64,000 nucleotides of DNA from Rugalucina vietnamica (taxonomy: Eukaryota > Mollusca > Bivalvia > Lucinida > Lucinidae). The stretch spans positions 13,201,957 through 13,265,956 of the forward strand of contig OZ024874.1 of the NCBI GenBank assembly GCA_964017185.1, written 5' to 3'. Below are positions 34,660-47,254 of the stretch, piece after piece. Within the stretch, counting starts at the first letter, position 1. Each line of letters opens with the position of its first letter. Position numbers and translations under genes: made by a program. A model generated the notes under the pieces. It was not told the DNA's origin. It searched no databases and saw only the letters and a program-made list of their open reading frames with translations.

Positions 34660-35026
34660 ATCATTACGAAAACATGCCCATGTAATATACAGATTTTTTT
34701 AAGTTTGTAAAAAATGAAAAATTCCGGTAGAAAATGTTTGGTATTTTTCTTATTTTTGCTCAAAACATAGATTGTTGGTACACGATAGAACCGCCTTGCC
34801 GAGGCGGTTCTACACTCCCAAGACAGGGGTTCTGAATAATGAATCATTATTCACAAGATTCATTCACACACTGACATTGGGAGTGTAAGGCGGTTCTAAC
34901 GAGTACCCACAATCTATGTTTTGGAGCAAAAATAAGAAAAATAGGTATACCCCTGCATACCCCAGTTTTACTATATAAAAGTGGGGTTTAAGGAGGTATA
35001 CATTACACGGACATGTTTTCCTGATG
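34660..35026. mobile_element. Palindromic element family B, copy 2
   Basis: The paralogous site at about 53205 reads TTTTCACTAGTGAAGGAAAC without it. Ends CATTACGAAAACATG and CATGTTTTCCTGATG are imperfect inverted repeats. Inside, ACACTCCCAA/TTGGGAGTGT and ACATAGATTGT.../...ACAATCTATGT form further stems. Confidence 0.75.
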
Positions 35027-35159
35027 TGAAGGAAACAAAGAAAATCAAAATCATGTTGTTTCCTTTGATGGAATTTAAAAGTAAGAACTACTTCATGTGA
35101 TTTAGTAGGATTGAACACAATTTGGTAAAATGTGTATCAATACCTTTATTAGAGATCCT

Positions 35160-35752
35160 TTATGCAAGCTATAAAATCCTTTGCGTATATGCTGGCTATA
35201 AAATCCTTTGCGTATATGCTGGCGATTAAAAACCATCGCGTACATGATGGCTATAAAATCATTTCTGTATGTGGTAATCATAAAATAGTTTGCGTATATG
35301 CTAGCTATAAAATCATTTGCGTATATGCTTATTATAAAATCATTTGCGTACTCGCATATGCTAGCTATAAAATACTTTGCGTATGTGCTAGCTATAAAAT
35401 CCTTTGCGTATATGCTAGCTATAAAATACTTTGCGTATATGCTACCTATAAAATCCTTTGTGTATATGCTAGCGATAAAATCCTTTGCGTATATGCTACC
35501 TATAAAATCCTTTGCGTATATACTAGCTATAAAATCCTTTGCGTACATGCTAGCTTTAAAATCCTTTGCGTATATGCTAGTTATGAAATTCTTTGCGTAT
35601 ATGCTAGCTATAAAATCCTTTGTTGGCTACAAAATCATTTGCGTATATGCTATCTATAAAATCCTTTGCTGGCTATAAAATCATTTGCGTATATGCTAGC
35701 TATAAAATCCTTTGCTGGCTATAAAATCATTTGCGTATGTGCTCGCTACAAA
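35160..35752. repeat. 27-bp minisatellite, array 1
   Basis: About 22 copies of a unit containing GCGTATATGCTAGCTATAAA followed by ATCCTTT. Each unit carries TATAAAAT, a TATA-box match. Because 27 is a multiple of three, long repetitive frames appear on both strands. These are not genes. Confidence 0.92.
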
Positions 35753-36895
35753 ATCACAAGAACAACTTACATTGCTCATTTACTGTACATGAAACTTATG
35801 CGGTATTCCCTGAATTTCACACCTTTTCCTACTGTAAGCAGATGCATTTTGCTAATCCATTATATACATTTCCCTTCACACATTGCACACTTCGATAACA
35901 AAAAATTAATCGCACAAGCAGAGATGAACATTGGTAAAAAAGTAATGAATATTAGTGCTACAAGGTCGCATAGGAGTATCATAAGTATACAAAGGACAGA
36001 AACAAGGTATGTTTGACCAAATACCAGTAAGCCAATGTCTCGTGTACAATTCTGTTGTCATTGGCTGACAACTGGTGTTTTTAGTCAGGAGAAAATAAAG
36101 ACAGGTAGCTAGATGCCCAAGACACTGACACTGGCACAAAATGGTCTCACTAAACCCTAGTTACTGTGCCCGTGCTTATAACTTTGGTATTAAAATGAAT
36201 TTTGTTTTGGCAATAGTATGCAAGTCTTAGCTTCGATTTTCTCCAAAAACTTAATCAGAAATCATTCAATTAATAGCGACATTGCTTATTGATTTTTCCC
36301 CAGAATGTTACCTATAAAATCTGGCAGAGAAGTTAGGATTGGTGATGATGACCGTATGTTTTATTATAATCGTGTCATTTTACTACGAGTTGTTAGGTTT
36401 GGTGGAGTATGTGACTCTAAATATTTTGGTGTAGAATTTTTTAGCACTTTTTGTGTACGAGTTCATATATTTAGTTAAGTCCGTGTAACTGAATGACCAC
36501 ATATAGGGAAAAAGCTGCTCATTCAGCTTACGATATATCCTCTTTGAATTTGTCATTTTAGTTTATTCCCACCTCTGATTTTGGAGAGGGAGAAAGAACA
36601 AATAGGGAGTACGACTGCGCCATTACTGATCGTTGCTTATTCATACATTGTAATATAATTGTGTCATTTCACTATATATTTTTGCAATGCCATTGGTATG
36701 GAATATATTTGGGACTGTGCATGGTATTAGTCGAATCGTGTTTGTTTTTTTTGTTTTGTTTTTTTTTTTTTTTTTTTTTTGTTATTGTCGTTGTTGTTTT
36801 ACCAGTTGGTAGCTGCATGTCAGTATTAGTTGTTAGCGAGTTTATGAACTGTAAGATAACTTGAGCGAAGAAGATTTAGTATGTCACCAAAAATA
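35753..36895 (+). other. Array-unit sequence after the minisatellite
   Basis: It matches 54566-55672 closely. It includes an old family P relic (about 36430-36625, GTAACTGAATGACCACATAT) and a poly-T stretch around 36760-36780. No gene. Confidence 0.6.
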
Positions 36896-37370
36896 AGCAA
36901 ATAAAAATTAAAACTGAGATCCTTTAAGAGCAATGAACATATTAATGAGAAAGGGGATGGACCAAACCGCGGTTTCGACTATTAAAGTCTCGTCAGTGAC
37001 CCTTTAGATTGGCAACATGGAGCCAAAGAGTATTACTGAAATTTTGCAACTTTCAACAGGGAAGTCGATACAAGGACTAGTTTTGTCTAAATGGGACCAA
37101 ACATACTAAACATTGGTTAGCAAATGAATCCTAACCGATAATCAATTTCTGATTTCTCAAAATATCCTCGCTGATCTCAAAGGACCAAAAAGGAAATATA
37201 ACCTGCACTATGGATGATGTACGGGGAGGCTTTTTAGGGCCGCCACACGGCACAACACCAGCTGCAGTAATAGCAAATAAAAATTAAAACTGAGATCCTT
37301 TAAGAGCAATGAATATATTAATGAGAAAGGGGATGGTCGCTGATCTCAAAGGACCAAAAAGAAAATATAA
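36896..37370 (+). repeat. Extra block with internal duplication
   Basis: Absent from the paralogous position at 55673. The block AAATAAAAATTAAAACTGAG to AGAAAGGGGATGG occurs at both ends (36896 and 37273), and segment E copy 4 lies between (37161-37266). It may have arrived by unequal exchange. Confidence 0.6.
37161..37266 (+). pseudogene. Exon-like segment E, copy 4 (decayed)
   Basis: The acceptor AG is lost (CTCAAAATAT) and the length is 106 bases, so the frame is shifted relative to 13491. The donor-like GCA/GTAATA is kept. Confidence 0.4.
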
Positions 37371-38272
37371 CTAAAACATCTATACAGATATGCAAGCATA
37401 TAATCAGTCTGTTGTTATTTTCAGTGAAAGCAAGCAGTTGATAGGATGAATAGGGCACAAAATGATCTTCTTCATTCTTTCATTTCTATTAACCACATGC
37501 TCGAGAGTGAGAAAATTGCAGTTGATCTCTATGATACTGCATGGTACCCATGTAGATCCTTGTCGTAGGAAACACACGTTACTTAAACACTGTTGCCAAA
37601 GAGCTGAGAAAAAAACTATATTGTTTAATCTCACGGAACAACTGATTATAGGCAATGTCATTGCGCTTCAGAAGCTGGTTAAACCCTGTTAAACCCTGTC
37701 GCAAAATATTGTTCTCCAGAATTCATAACAAACTTGACTTCTATTTGAATCTTGGTTATATGAAGGAAAGACAATAAACTAACACAGAAGCGAATAACGG
37801 AGGTACTGATCAGCATAAATAGATAAGTTAATTTGCGTGAAATTCATGACACGAGGTTTCTCACAAAACATCTAATTTGTTTTTCGGTAATCTTAGGATT
37901 GTATCTTCACCATTCTCTCGCGATTTACAGCAAGGCGTAAAATAGTCGTATCAAGATCAGAAAATGATTATAAATCAGATTATACTTTCTGGAAACTTAC
38001 ATTTCTTAATCGTTTTTACGATTTAACTACATATATTTACTTTTCAAGTATCCTAACAGAACTTCTAAGAGTATTCAATCATTTACATTTTGAAATGCAC
38101 CATATAATTGTGATTTATTTCAAAAATGAACAATGGTACTGCACACAGCGATATAATAACTCTCGCCTACCATGTTCCTACAGTAAGCTGGGTTCCATCT
38201 TAGGAAGCCGCATGGTGCAGTCAGTTTTCTTGAATATGAAGTTGATGTAGTACAACTAAGCCTAGTACACGC

Positions 38273-39294
38273 AGTCCAATCTATAGTTCGATAATGAGCG
38301 GGTGGGAAAAGAATACACCCATTTTAGAGACGGTACTTGCATTTTTACGACAAAAATGTCGTTTTTCAACCCATTCTCTGCTATTTTTGATCCAAACGAT
38401 ATAGCGCATACAAACGGTTATATCACACTGCACGTTCTGGTATAAAAATTATGTCGCAGTCATGTCTCGTGCAGCACGCAAATATGCGCCGGTATAAATC
38501 AGCCCGTGAAAATTGTGGGTTTGAAATCAGACTACGTCATTATTTTGGCCAGATTGTTTTCCGGTATTTTGCAATCACACGTGAAGAGGTAAATGCTATT
38601 TGGACTACGTATTATTGTATACTTTAAATTACTATTTTTGTTTAAAGCCCCACACTTTTGAAAATATGTTGATATAAATCAATTACGTCGTCTCCTACGA
38701 TGGAGGGGTTGAGTATACGTATACTTTTACGGAGGGGCATTCTTGTTTCATGAATGTTATTTTGATGTGGCTATGGGTTTTCGTCCAAGTCAACAGGTTT
38801 TTCAGTCATGTCGGGACGAAACCACTGATTCCTTGATGCTACACAGTTCCATGGAGGAGATTAAAGTGTCTTGTGTATGGGCACAGCACGGCGAAGGTAG
38901 GTATCGAACCCATTATTTCTCGATCCTGACCCCTGAGCTCAAAATATAAGGCACCCCACTCCCCAGATGCATGTTAAATTCAATGTAAAACGCATAAAAA
39001 CTAACTAAGGATTATCCTTTCTCATTGTAAAAACAACAAAGGTTCTGATAAAATCTTTTGAACTTAGATCAGGAAAGTAAATTTCACTCCGCTCCGCTTC
39101 GGTATCTCGTTCTATTACCGTGTGAGGTTCGGGTAATTACGAAACAGCGACGGGAAATAACGAATGAGAAGATCTTGTAGCAATTTGTCATATTTCAGAA
39201 ATGTGGCATCTTCGTTCGTTTAAATTTTATTATATTATTTTTGGCCGGGGCGTGTGGGGGAGGGGGCAAATCTACAATCAATGGGCAAATCTAC
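38273..39294. other. Non-unit DNA with a possible SINE
   Basis: No gene. On the minus strand GGGTTCGATACC at about 38910 resembles a B box, and a possible SINE extends about 38740-38945. GC-rich GGGGCGTGTGGGGGAGGGGG lies at 39246-39265. Confidence 0.4.
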
Positions 39295-39406
39295 AATTTT
39301 GTTAAATCCGATATTTAAACCTCTAGGCTGATTGTGTGACTGTAAAGGTCGGTTTTTATCGGACATTATCGGAAACAAAATTGTTGGTTTTCACATGCAA
39401 AGGCTC
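39295..39406. mobile_element. Palindromic MITE family A, right-half fragment
   Basis: TTAAATCCGATATTTAAACC...GACTGTAAAGGTCGGTTTTT...ACATGCAAAGGCTC matches the right half of the family only. Confidence 0.65.
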
Positions 39407-39414
39407 AGAGCATA

Positions 39415-39770
39415 TCATTACCAAAACTTGCCCATGCAATATACAGATAATTTTTTTTTCAGGTGTAAAAATTGAAGAAAAAATCCGTAGAAAAAAATCT
39501 TTATAATATATTTGCTAAAACATTGATTGTCGGTACACGTACAACCGCCTCGCCGAGACGGTTTTAAGGAGTACCCACAATGTATGTTTGGGGTCAAATA
39601 TTGAAGAAAAATAGGTATAATCCTGTAATCCCCAATTTACGAGTACTCACAATCTATGTTTTGGATCAAATGTAAGAATAATAGGTATGCCACTGTAGTC
39701 CCCAATTTTGCTGTATAAAATTGGGGTTCAATGGGGTATACAATTCATAGACATGTTTTCCTGATGGCTT
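39415..39770. mobile_element. Palindromic element family B, copy 3
   Basis: It has the CAAAACTTGCCCATG start, the ACCGCCTCGCCGAGACGGTT hairpin, and the GGGGTATAC...ACATGTTTTCCTGATG end. The GTACTCACAATCTATGTTTT part is present twice. Confidence 0.65.
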
Positions 39771-40249
39771 GACTGTTGCTTTGAGATCGATCACGTGACA
39801 ATTTACGTCAATCACTTAAAAGGATGTACATGAAGATTTCTGTCATTGAGCAAAACGTTCAGACAATAGAGTCTGTATACACTTTTAAACTTTAAAATCC
39901 ACATAAAATCCAGGCAATGTGAGTCAAATTTGTGGTTATATCCCAAGGCCCGGACCTGAACGATGACAATAATGAGAATCAACATCTGAAAGTTGTTCTT
40001 ATGACAAACAATATATTCGAGAGAGGCTTAGTAATTTGCAAGTACGTGCACTAAAGTAAGCCCGCGGCACATCCCCGGCACATCAGAAGTTAAATCCTGG
40101 CACGTAGGCCTCGTTTTCCCCGGTAGATACAAATGACTAGTGCGTAACAAATTACTGCAAAAATAGGTAAATGTGTATTTTGAGCTGTAATAGTCTATTT
40201 TAAGTTCAGCAACGTGTGTTCTTTTATACCAATGCCATAAATATACATA

Positions 40250-40512
40250 ATTCATCAGGAAAACATGTCCGTAATATGAATAACACATTGTTTCTCGCTT
40301 GTATATAGTACAAATGGGGTATGCAGGGATTAACCTATTTTTCTAATGTTTGGTCTAAAACATAGATTGTGGGTTCTCGTTAGAACAGCCCCAGAGACGA
40401 TCTATGTTTTGGGGAAAGTATTAAAAATATCAATTTTTCCTGGTGAAATTTTCAATTTTTACATGTCAAAAAATGTCTGCGTATTGCATGGGCAAGTTTT
40501 CGCACATGCATT
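40250..40512. mobile_element. Palindromic element family B, copy 4
   Basis: It runs from TCATCAGGAAAACATGTCCG to CTGCGTATTGCATGGGCAAG, with the central hairpin degraded. Confidence 0.6.
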
Positions 40513-40761
40513 TGAAGTTATAACCATAAATCATTAAAATATGCCCTTATATTTTCGACATGGGCCATGAAATATACACTGACTGCATGTGAAATCGACA
40601 AAATGAAATAAAAATTCAATTAAGCTAGAATGTCACTGGCATGCGAATTTCAAGCGACTGTTTGCCAATTTTGTCGCGGGCTTTCGCACGTATGACATTC
40701 TTGCGAGTGTCGCACAAGTATCTTGAAAATTTTCATGTGTCGCGAACTGGTCGCGAAGTTT

Positions 40762-41418
40762 AGTTTAAACATATTTATTTCATCTGATAACATATAATAC
40801 AAACATGAATATACACAGTCAAACAGGATCAGAGCGGAAGCAAACTGCTTATTTAGCTCCTCTCCTGCAACAAAGATATTAATTATGCACTAATAATGAC
40901 GGATAAAAGTTGTGATATTAATTTTAAGTTAACATTTTATAGTCTGCTGAATTGTATTGTGCATTACGTTACAAGAAGTAATAGTTGTTCTACTATACAG
41001 ACATAAAGTTTATGTAGATACATTTGGATATCAGATACGAAATGATTGAAAAAGAGGTTCGTATGAAGTCAAATAAAGAAGTATATCAGTTCAAAGCACG
41101 ATACATATATGATTTGTGTCTCCAATATAATTATTCCATGTTATTTCATGACTTGAGTAAATATTTACATAGGTTAACTCTACATAGTGGATTCACATGC
41201 TGTATCATCAAAATATTCGTACTTAGTGTATATTATAGCTTTGCGCCTAATCGTTTCATGGATTACTTAAAAGAAAAGAAAAAAATGAGATTATAGTTTC
41301 AGAAGTTAATAAGAAGAACAAGAAAGAAAAAAAACTTTAAGGAAAGAATACAAGAGTCATGGGAGAGGATATAAGAGAGGGTTGTTGGGTGTGCAGTAAA
41401 AACAGTTTGCAAAGAAAA
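40762..41418 (-). other. LINE 3' untranslated region
   Basis: Lies between the ORF2 stop and the target duplication. The short plus-strand frame near 41024-41296 has no coding signature. Confidence 0.65.
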
Positions 41419-44400
41419 TCAAAATCTTTGAGTATCATGTATATACTTTTGAACTGCTTCAAAGATAGAGGTGTTAGCACGCATTGTCAACGTATTGTTC
41501 CCATACAAAATTACTTGTAGAGATAGATTACAAAATGCGGTAATAGAGGTAGTGAGTGCGATTCGTTGGATGGTATACAAAGGACAAGATAAAAAATAGT
41601 GCGCTGTGTTTTCTATTCCCCCACACTGACAGAGTGGAGAGTCTACAATTTTTTTCTCATAAAGGTCATGATTCAGTGAGCTACAGTTTGTTCTAAGACG
41701 AGTGTGTAAGATTTGCAACTTTCTGTTATGTGTATAGTAATACTTAGGAACAGCTCCATTACCCTGGTTTAATTTTCTTTTGAAGGAAATAATAGACTCA
41801 GCGTTTCTGGTATCTAAAGGAAGTTCATTCCAAATTCTAATAGTTGAGGGAAGAAAGGACTCATAATAATATTTAGTACGCGCGGGTATGTTCTGAATAT
41901 TATTTGAATTACGTAAGTTATAAGTGGATGCGGCACTGACAGGTTGTGGAACAAGAGAGGAGAGGTATGAAGGAGATAAATTATGATACATTTTATAAAA
42001 TAAAGTTAATTTATGTTTTTTACGTCTTTCTTCTAATGATTCCCATTTTGTTTCATATTCAAGATTTTCTATTGAAACCAATTTAGTACAACCTGTTACT
42101 ATCCTAGCTGCCTCATTTTGTATTTTATCAAGTTCCTCTTTTTCGTAATCTGCACAATTGTCCCATATATTGTCTCCATATTCCAGAATAGGTCTAATAA
42201 AACTAAAATATATTATTTCTAAAGATTTCCTGTCAAATTCATATTTAAGTTTCCTCATAGCATTTACCCTTTTCCATGCTTTGTCTTTTATATAATCGAT
42301 ATGTTTATGCCATGTACAGTCATTACTCAAGAAAATTCCTAAATGTTTATGCGATTCCACTTCGACAATTTGAGAACCCTCCATAAAGAGTGGTGGGTGT
42401 ACAGGTTTAATGCGTTTACGAGATGCTAAAAAGGATTCTGTTTTAACAGGATTGAATAAAACGAGCCATTTTTTAGCCCACTTAAGAATTTTATCAAGAT
42501 CAATATTTAAAAGTTCTGCAGCAGTGTCAGGATTTTCTACAGTTATGAATAAGCTTGTATCGTCCGCAAAGAGACGTATATTACAGCCAATTTCAGCAAC
42601 AATATCGTTAATAAATAGTAGGAAGAGAAGAGGTCCTAGAATCGATCCCTGTGGAACGCCAGCCCGAATATATGTCCATTCAGACTCTGCACCAGGAAGA
42701 ACTACTCTCTGTTTTCTGTTTGTCAAGTATGAACGAAACCATCGAAGTAAATTTCCAGATATACCTGCAGCTTCTAGTTTAAGTAAGAGACCCTCATGCC
42801 ACACACGGTCGAACGCCTTACTTATATCACAAAAGACAACACGTACTTCTTTCTCAGAGTCAAGAGCTTGAGTTAAAAAGTTGTAAAGATATGTTAATTG
42901 GTTAGTTGTAGAATCACCTGGAATAAAGCCAGATTGTAAAGGGGATAGTATGTTGTTTTCATTTAAATGATTGTATAGATGTTTGAAGACCACGCGTTCG
43001 AACAGTTTTTCAGAATTACAAAGAAGAGATACAGGTCGATAGTTTGAAGGAGAAGAGCTAATGCCACCTTTGTCTATTGGAGTAACATTTGATAACTTCC
43101 AGTTGTCAGGAAATACACCAGTTCTTAATGAATAGTTGAAGAGATTACAGAAAGGTTGAGACAGTTCTACAGAAAGTTCACGTAATACTCGGTTGCTTAT
43201 CCCATCAGGGCCTGCAGCTTTCCCAACAGGGAGGGATTTCAAGGCTAATCTGACTTCTTCAGAGGTGACATTTAAATTGTCCAGTTGCGAGTGCACATCA
43301 TAAGGTGTTATGTCCGGTAACTCAGTCCCGTCATCGTCAATTAAAGTTTGCTTTTTGAAGAACTCATTAAGGATATTTGCCTTGTCTATGTCGTCTGTAA
43401 CTGTTCTGCCGTCATGTTCAAGAGAAGGAAGAGACTGTTTAGAACCAGGAGAAATAACAGATTTGAGGGTACGCCACCAGTCTCGAGACGAGGGTGACCC
43501 TGTTTTTAATTTATTTGCAATATTATTTTTATGTGTTTCCTTAGATTCCCTTATTAATTTCGTTATTTTATTTCTGAGATTCTTAAACTTATTCCAGTGT
43601 TGCTGAAGGCCAGACCGTTTAGCTTTCCGATATAATCGTTTACGTTTTCGTATTAAACATTTAATGCTGGTATTAATCCAGTACGGCTCGCCTGGTCTTA
43701 TTCTAGTTAGTCTATTTGGAATGCATTCCATAGCCAAAGACATTATTTGATTTGAAATGTTAAGAGCATATTTGTTAACATCTGCGTCATAAAGGTTTTC
43801 CCAAATGATTGACGAAGCTTTTTCTCTCAGAAGAGGATAGTTGCCTTGGTCGTAAGACCAAGTTCTACGAAGAAAAGATTTACACTTAGGTTTACTGAAA
43901 TTAAGGAATGCATATACTGGACAGTGGTATCGAAGCTCTTGTGTAAGGAAGGGATCTCCAACTCCACTCAAGATAACTTGGTCTTTATTACTTGTAAGAA
44001 TTATATCTATCAGCGAGGAAGACTTTTCGGTAAAATGTGTGTGTTCGTCGATTACTTGTTCAAAAGAAAGCTGTTCGCAAAGGTCGTTTATTTTGGCTGA
44101 AAGTTGTGGGTTTAGCATATCATAATTAAAATCTCCGGTAATAATAATATCCTGGATACCAGTGTCCATGGCTAAGTGAATAGAGTCTTCTATAGAAGAA
44201 AAGTGTTCAGCTCTAGGGGGCCTGTAAAATAAACCAAATAGAATATGTTTGAGGTTCAGAGTTAGTTCTATCCAAATGCATTCAATGCCATTTGGTTCAA
44301 TATCTCGTCTTCTTTTATATTGAAGAGTATCCTTCACATACAAGAGAACTCCTCCGTAGCCGTCAGCCCGGTCTTTGCGCTCAGGTTTGTGGTAAAGCTG

Positions 44401-44871
44401 GTGGGAAATATCATCATCAGTTATTGAAGCATTTAGTCATGTTTCAGAAAATGCCAATATATCAAAATCGCAAAGCTCCGTGAAAAGGATGTCAAACTTT
44501 GGTAGTATGCTCTGAACATTATAGTGAATAAAAGATAAGTGCTTAGAGAGGACGCTAGAATGGAGAGCAGAGATATCTGTAGAAACTGACATAGAATCTG
44601 AAGATATGGAGGCAGGGCCTGGGTTTGGATGAATATCTCCCGCCTGGCTGAGCAACAGAATGGTTATCCAGAGAGTAAAAAGTATTGAAAAAAACGTACA
44701 CAATACTAGATAAGTAAAATCACAGTTCGATTGATGCCTACTTCCTGGCTGGGAACGTCTTGAACAGTGGTGCTTAGAGCATTTGTAGGGTAGCAGTGAT
44801 GTCTGTTGAATATGCATGTTTACTTCGAAACATTGAGCAACATTGAAGTGAAGCCAAAGTATCAATAGCAA
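41419..44871 (-). pseudogene. LINE ORF2: endonuclease and reverse transcriptase with one nonsense codon
   Basis: The frame starts at 44871 and is interrupted once, at 44434-44436, by TGA in the AFSET-LNASI motif where LINE endonucleases normally have Trp (SETWL). The downstream 974 codons from 44343 are open. Order: a hydrophobic segment and 2A-like GDIHPNPGP upstream of the stop; endonuclease motifs ITGDFN (69-73 of the downstream part), SLIDIILTS (110-118) and RYHCPV (138-143), where the usual SDH aspartate is Tyr; the RT domain with AAGPDGI, NYRPVSLL, FCDISKAFDRVWH, GVPQGSILGPLLFLLFINDI and FADD at 592-595; and a C-terminal CQC...H...C cluster. One base change would account for the stop. 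It would make and reverse-transcribe LINE RNA at nicked DNA. The RT half looks intact, the endonuclease damaged. Confidence 0.9.
44555..44690 (-). other. 2A-like motif after a hydrophobic segment in LINE ORF2
   Basis: Near the ORF2 N-terminus, a membrane-like run (TFFSILFTLWITILLLS) is followed by QAGDIHPNPGP. The NPGP core matches the ribosome-skipping 2A consensus D(V/I)ExNPGP, except that His replaces Glu. 2A-like sequences are reported in animal non-LTR elements. Whether this variant is active is unknown. Confidence 0.6.
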
Positions 44872-46593
44872 ATTAAGACACGTGCAAAATTCAAGTTTTA
44901 TCAGTTTATACGATCGCGAAACGGAGCAAGTACTATTTAGTTTACGATTTACGAAATTGCTGATATAAGAAACACAAATAGTTCAAACACCGTTAAGCGA
45001 CCGTATTTGTTATGCCATCTAACAAACACATTAACGACAATGTTACTCAACGTAACCACATCCATCCCAATACTTACATCCACCCCATGACATGAAAATG
45101 TAAATTGCAGAAGAGAAGAAGTAAAAACTAGCATATAGATAACATAGGACATTTCAGACAAAAGCGCATGAGGAAGAGGAGAAAAATCTTGGTTGCAAAA
45201 CTAGTGTGCAAAAAATTGCAAAAAATTAAAGTGCTTTAGAGTTACTCTTGTAAATTCAAAAAATACATGTACATAATGTGCATGTACATGTGTAAAGTAG
45301 TAATTCCGGAAATTTGGACAATCGCTAAATTTTACCAGCGATGTCCTTCCTTTAAATCATCTAGAAAACATGATACTATTTTTCATAGAGAGTAATACAC
45401 TCCCCAAAATAATACAAAGTAAACAAACACAAACAATAAAACAAACATGTAGGAACAAATAACATTTGCATAAATAAAAAGTCATATTACAGACAAGTAT
45501 CATAAATCTTACTTCATAATTAATATAGTCAAAAACATTGTCACTTCCCTTTAGTGTACAGTAGTTAACCACAACCAGGGCTTTGTCGCAAGAAACTGTC
45601 GTCGTGACAGGCCTCAACCAATATATGAAACAAACAAGTTTGTACAGCTACGTGTTTGTAGGCTGCCTGTATTATAGGAATTGTGTTGGACCTGGACAAT
45701 GAATATAAACGAGGTCGCTACATGTATCAGAATTCAACTTGCATTTATTTAGACTTTACCACGACTCGGCCAATATCGACATACCGGTCTAGAAGCTTTT
45801 TATCATTTGAAGAATTATACTTATAACAGAAATATAATTCAACTTAACATTACTAAGGACAATGTCACTATGATAAGATAATCATATTGGTACATTCGGC
45901 AATCAATGGAGACCATCAGTTATACATTAATAAATAATACATTATACAGTTATACATTCAGACTGTTTTAACATAGTCACGAGAGAAGTAGATTTTAGTA
46001 TTGAACAGGACTTATTACAATAAAATGTAAGCCAGGGGACTTTCAAAATTCATGATAACAATCAAATATGTATCAAACATATATGTACAATATATATACA
46101 AGCAAGCTTGACAGTATCGAGTCTCATACGACATTAAATTTAGACCGAATTTCAGTATCTCATTATTTAAACATGAGCATCAAAATGAAGCTAGCACTGT
46201 ACAATTGTGTTTTCTCACTCATGACCTTTCGAACTTGATGCATTACAGTAATTCAATTCATAATCCAACGTCATATCATGCTGTTACATCTGCGCAAACT
46301 AGTATTAGCCCAAGTATATTTTGTAATAATTGCTAACTATATTTCGATTATAAATATGTTTGTAAAATAAAGTCTTCATAGATGGCCCAAATTGTGTGTG
46401 TTACTTAATATGAGACAAAAACGAAATAAAACAGAAAAGAACGGCATATGCATTTACACCTGTAAACAGTCGCCCTGTGGCGGTTGTTTTAATGACTCTA
46501 AGGGCACATTTAATAATGTACAGTAACGCTCCAAATGTTAATTGAACATGTTTGATGTTAAACTTTCATATGGGCTCCTGTACGCGAAACGAT
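44872..46593 (-). other. LINE inter-ORF region
   Basis: About 1.7 kb between ORF1 and ORF2 with no frame of merit. This is long for a CR1-type element and may include an unrecognised insertion or a decayed coding stretch. Confidence 0.45.
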
Positions 46594-47254
46594 TTAGTCC
46601 ATGAACACAGCTGCTTCTACCACTGGTTCTGGGTCAGGCTTCTCTGGAAAGTCAATACCGTTCAGATCATCAACACTGCTTAGTCTGTGAACTTTATCAT
46701 CGAAGTCTTTTATGAGAATATTGCCGTCAGCCGACCATGCCCCTTTGGCACGATCCGATTTAACAACTTTCCGCGCTTCGAAAAGCACCTTACTTCTAGT
46801 CCTTGTTAAATCCTCGTTCAAAAATACACCGTCATAGCCATTCTCCTTCAAATACTTTTTCATCGTGTAAAGTTTCTGCCGGGCCCGATAGGACGTAAAC
46901 TTTACCAGAATCTCCCTATGTTTGGGTTTGGTCGCGTCCGGCTTTCCGACCCGATGGCTCCGATCGATCTCGTTTATTTGTAGATCGCAACCAATAGTTG
47001 ATGCCATATTCATTATAATGGTATCCGTATTCTCGCCGGTATTTTCCTTGAAACCACTGATACGGAGATTGTTCCGCCGGCTATACTGCTCTGACTGATC
47101 TGCTATCTTCTCCAGGGCAGCAACACGTGATAGCAGACTGGTATTTGTCTTCACAAGCTGTTCATTTTTATTCTGTAATGATTTAATATTCGTCTCTAAA
47201 CCATCAATCCTGTCATTTAGACCTTTCAGTACCCCAGAGACAATATCTTGAACA
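46594..47254 (-). pseudogene. LINE ORF1, 5'-truncated RNA-binding protein
   Basis: The frame is open from the LINE's truncated 5' edge at 47254 to a stop at 46594, about 219 codons. The first part (DIVSGVLKGLNDRIDGLETN, then SLQNKNEQLVKTNTSLLSRV) has a heptad pattern of a coiled coil. Then come YSRRNNLRISGF and EILVKFTSYRARQKLYTMKK, matching the RRM-like fold of L1-type ORF1 proteins, which trimerise and coat LINE RNA. The N-terminus is absent because of 5' truncation, and a Met 33 residues in is not evidence of a real start. Confidence 0.8.

Larger units (their letters stand above)
33646..38272 (+). repeat. Duplicated segment, copy A
   Basis: It is nearly colinear with 52228-56972, from AGCC-CAACAAAA through actin-like exon, minisatellite and the GGTACTGCACACAGCGATAT block. 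Differences include a family B element here (34660-35026), an extra 475-base block (about 36896-37370), and three insertions in the other copy. Confidence 0.85.

Noticed and set aside
35102..35678. Long overlapping reading frames with ASYKILCVY-type repeats on both strands
   Set aside because: The 27-bp minisatellite period is a multiple of three and its unit lacks stops, so frames stay open by construction. The same applies at 53317, 54248 and 61120.
35160..35752. CRISPR-like array
   Set aside because: Repeats are directly adjacent with no spacers, and the setting is eukaryotic.
42410..43606. Plus-strand frames of about 100-150 codons
   Set aside because: They lie antisense to the LINE reverse transcriptase and show no domain of their own.
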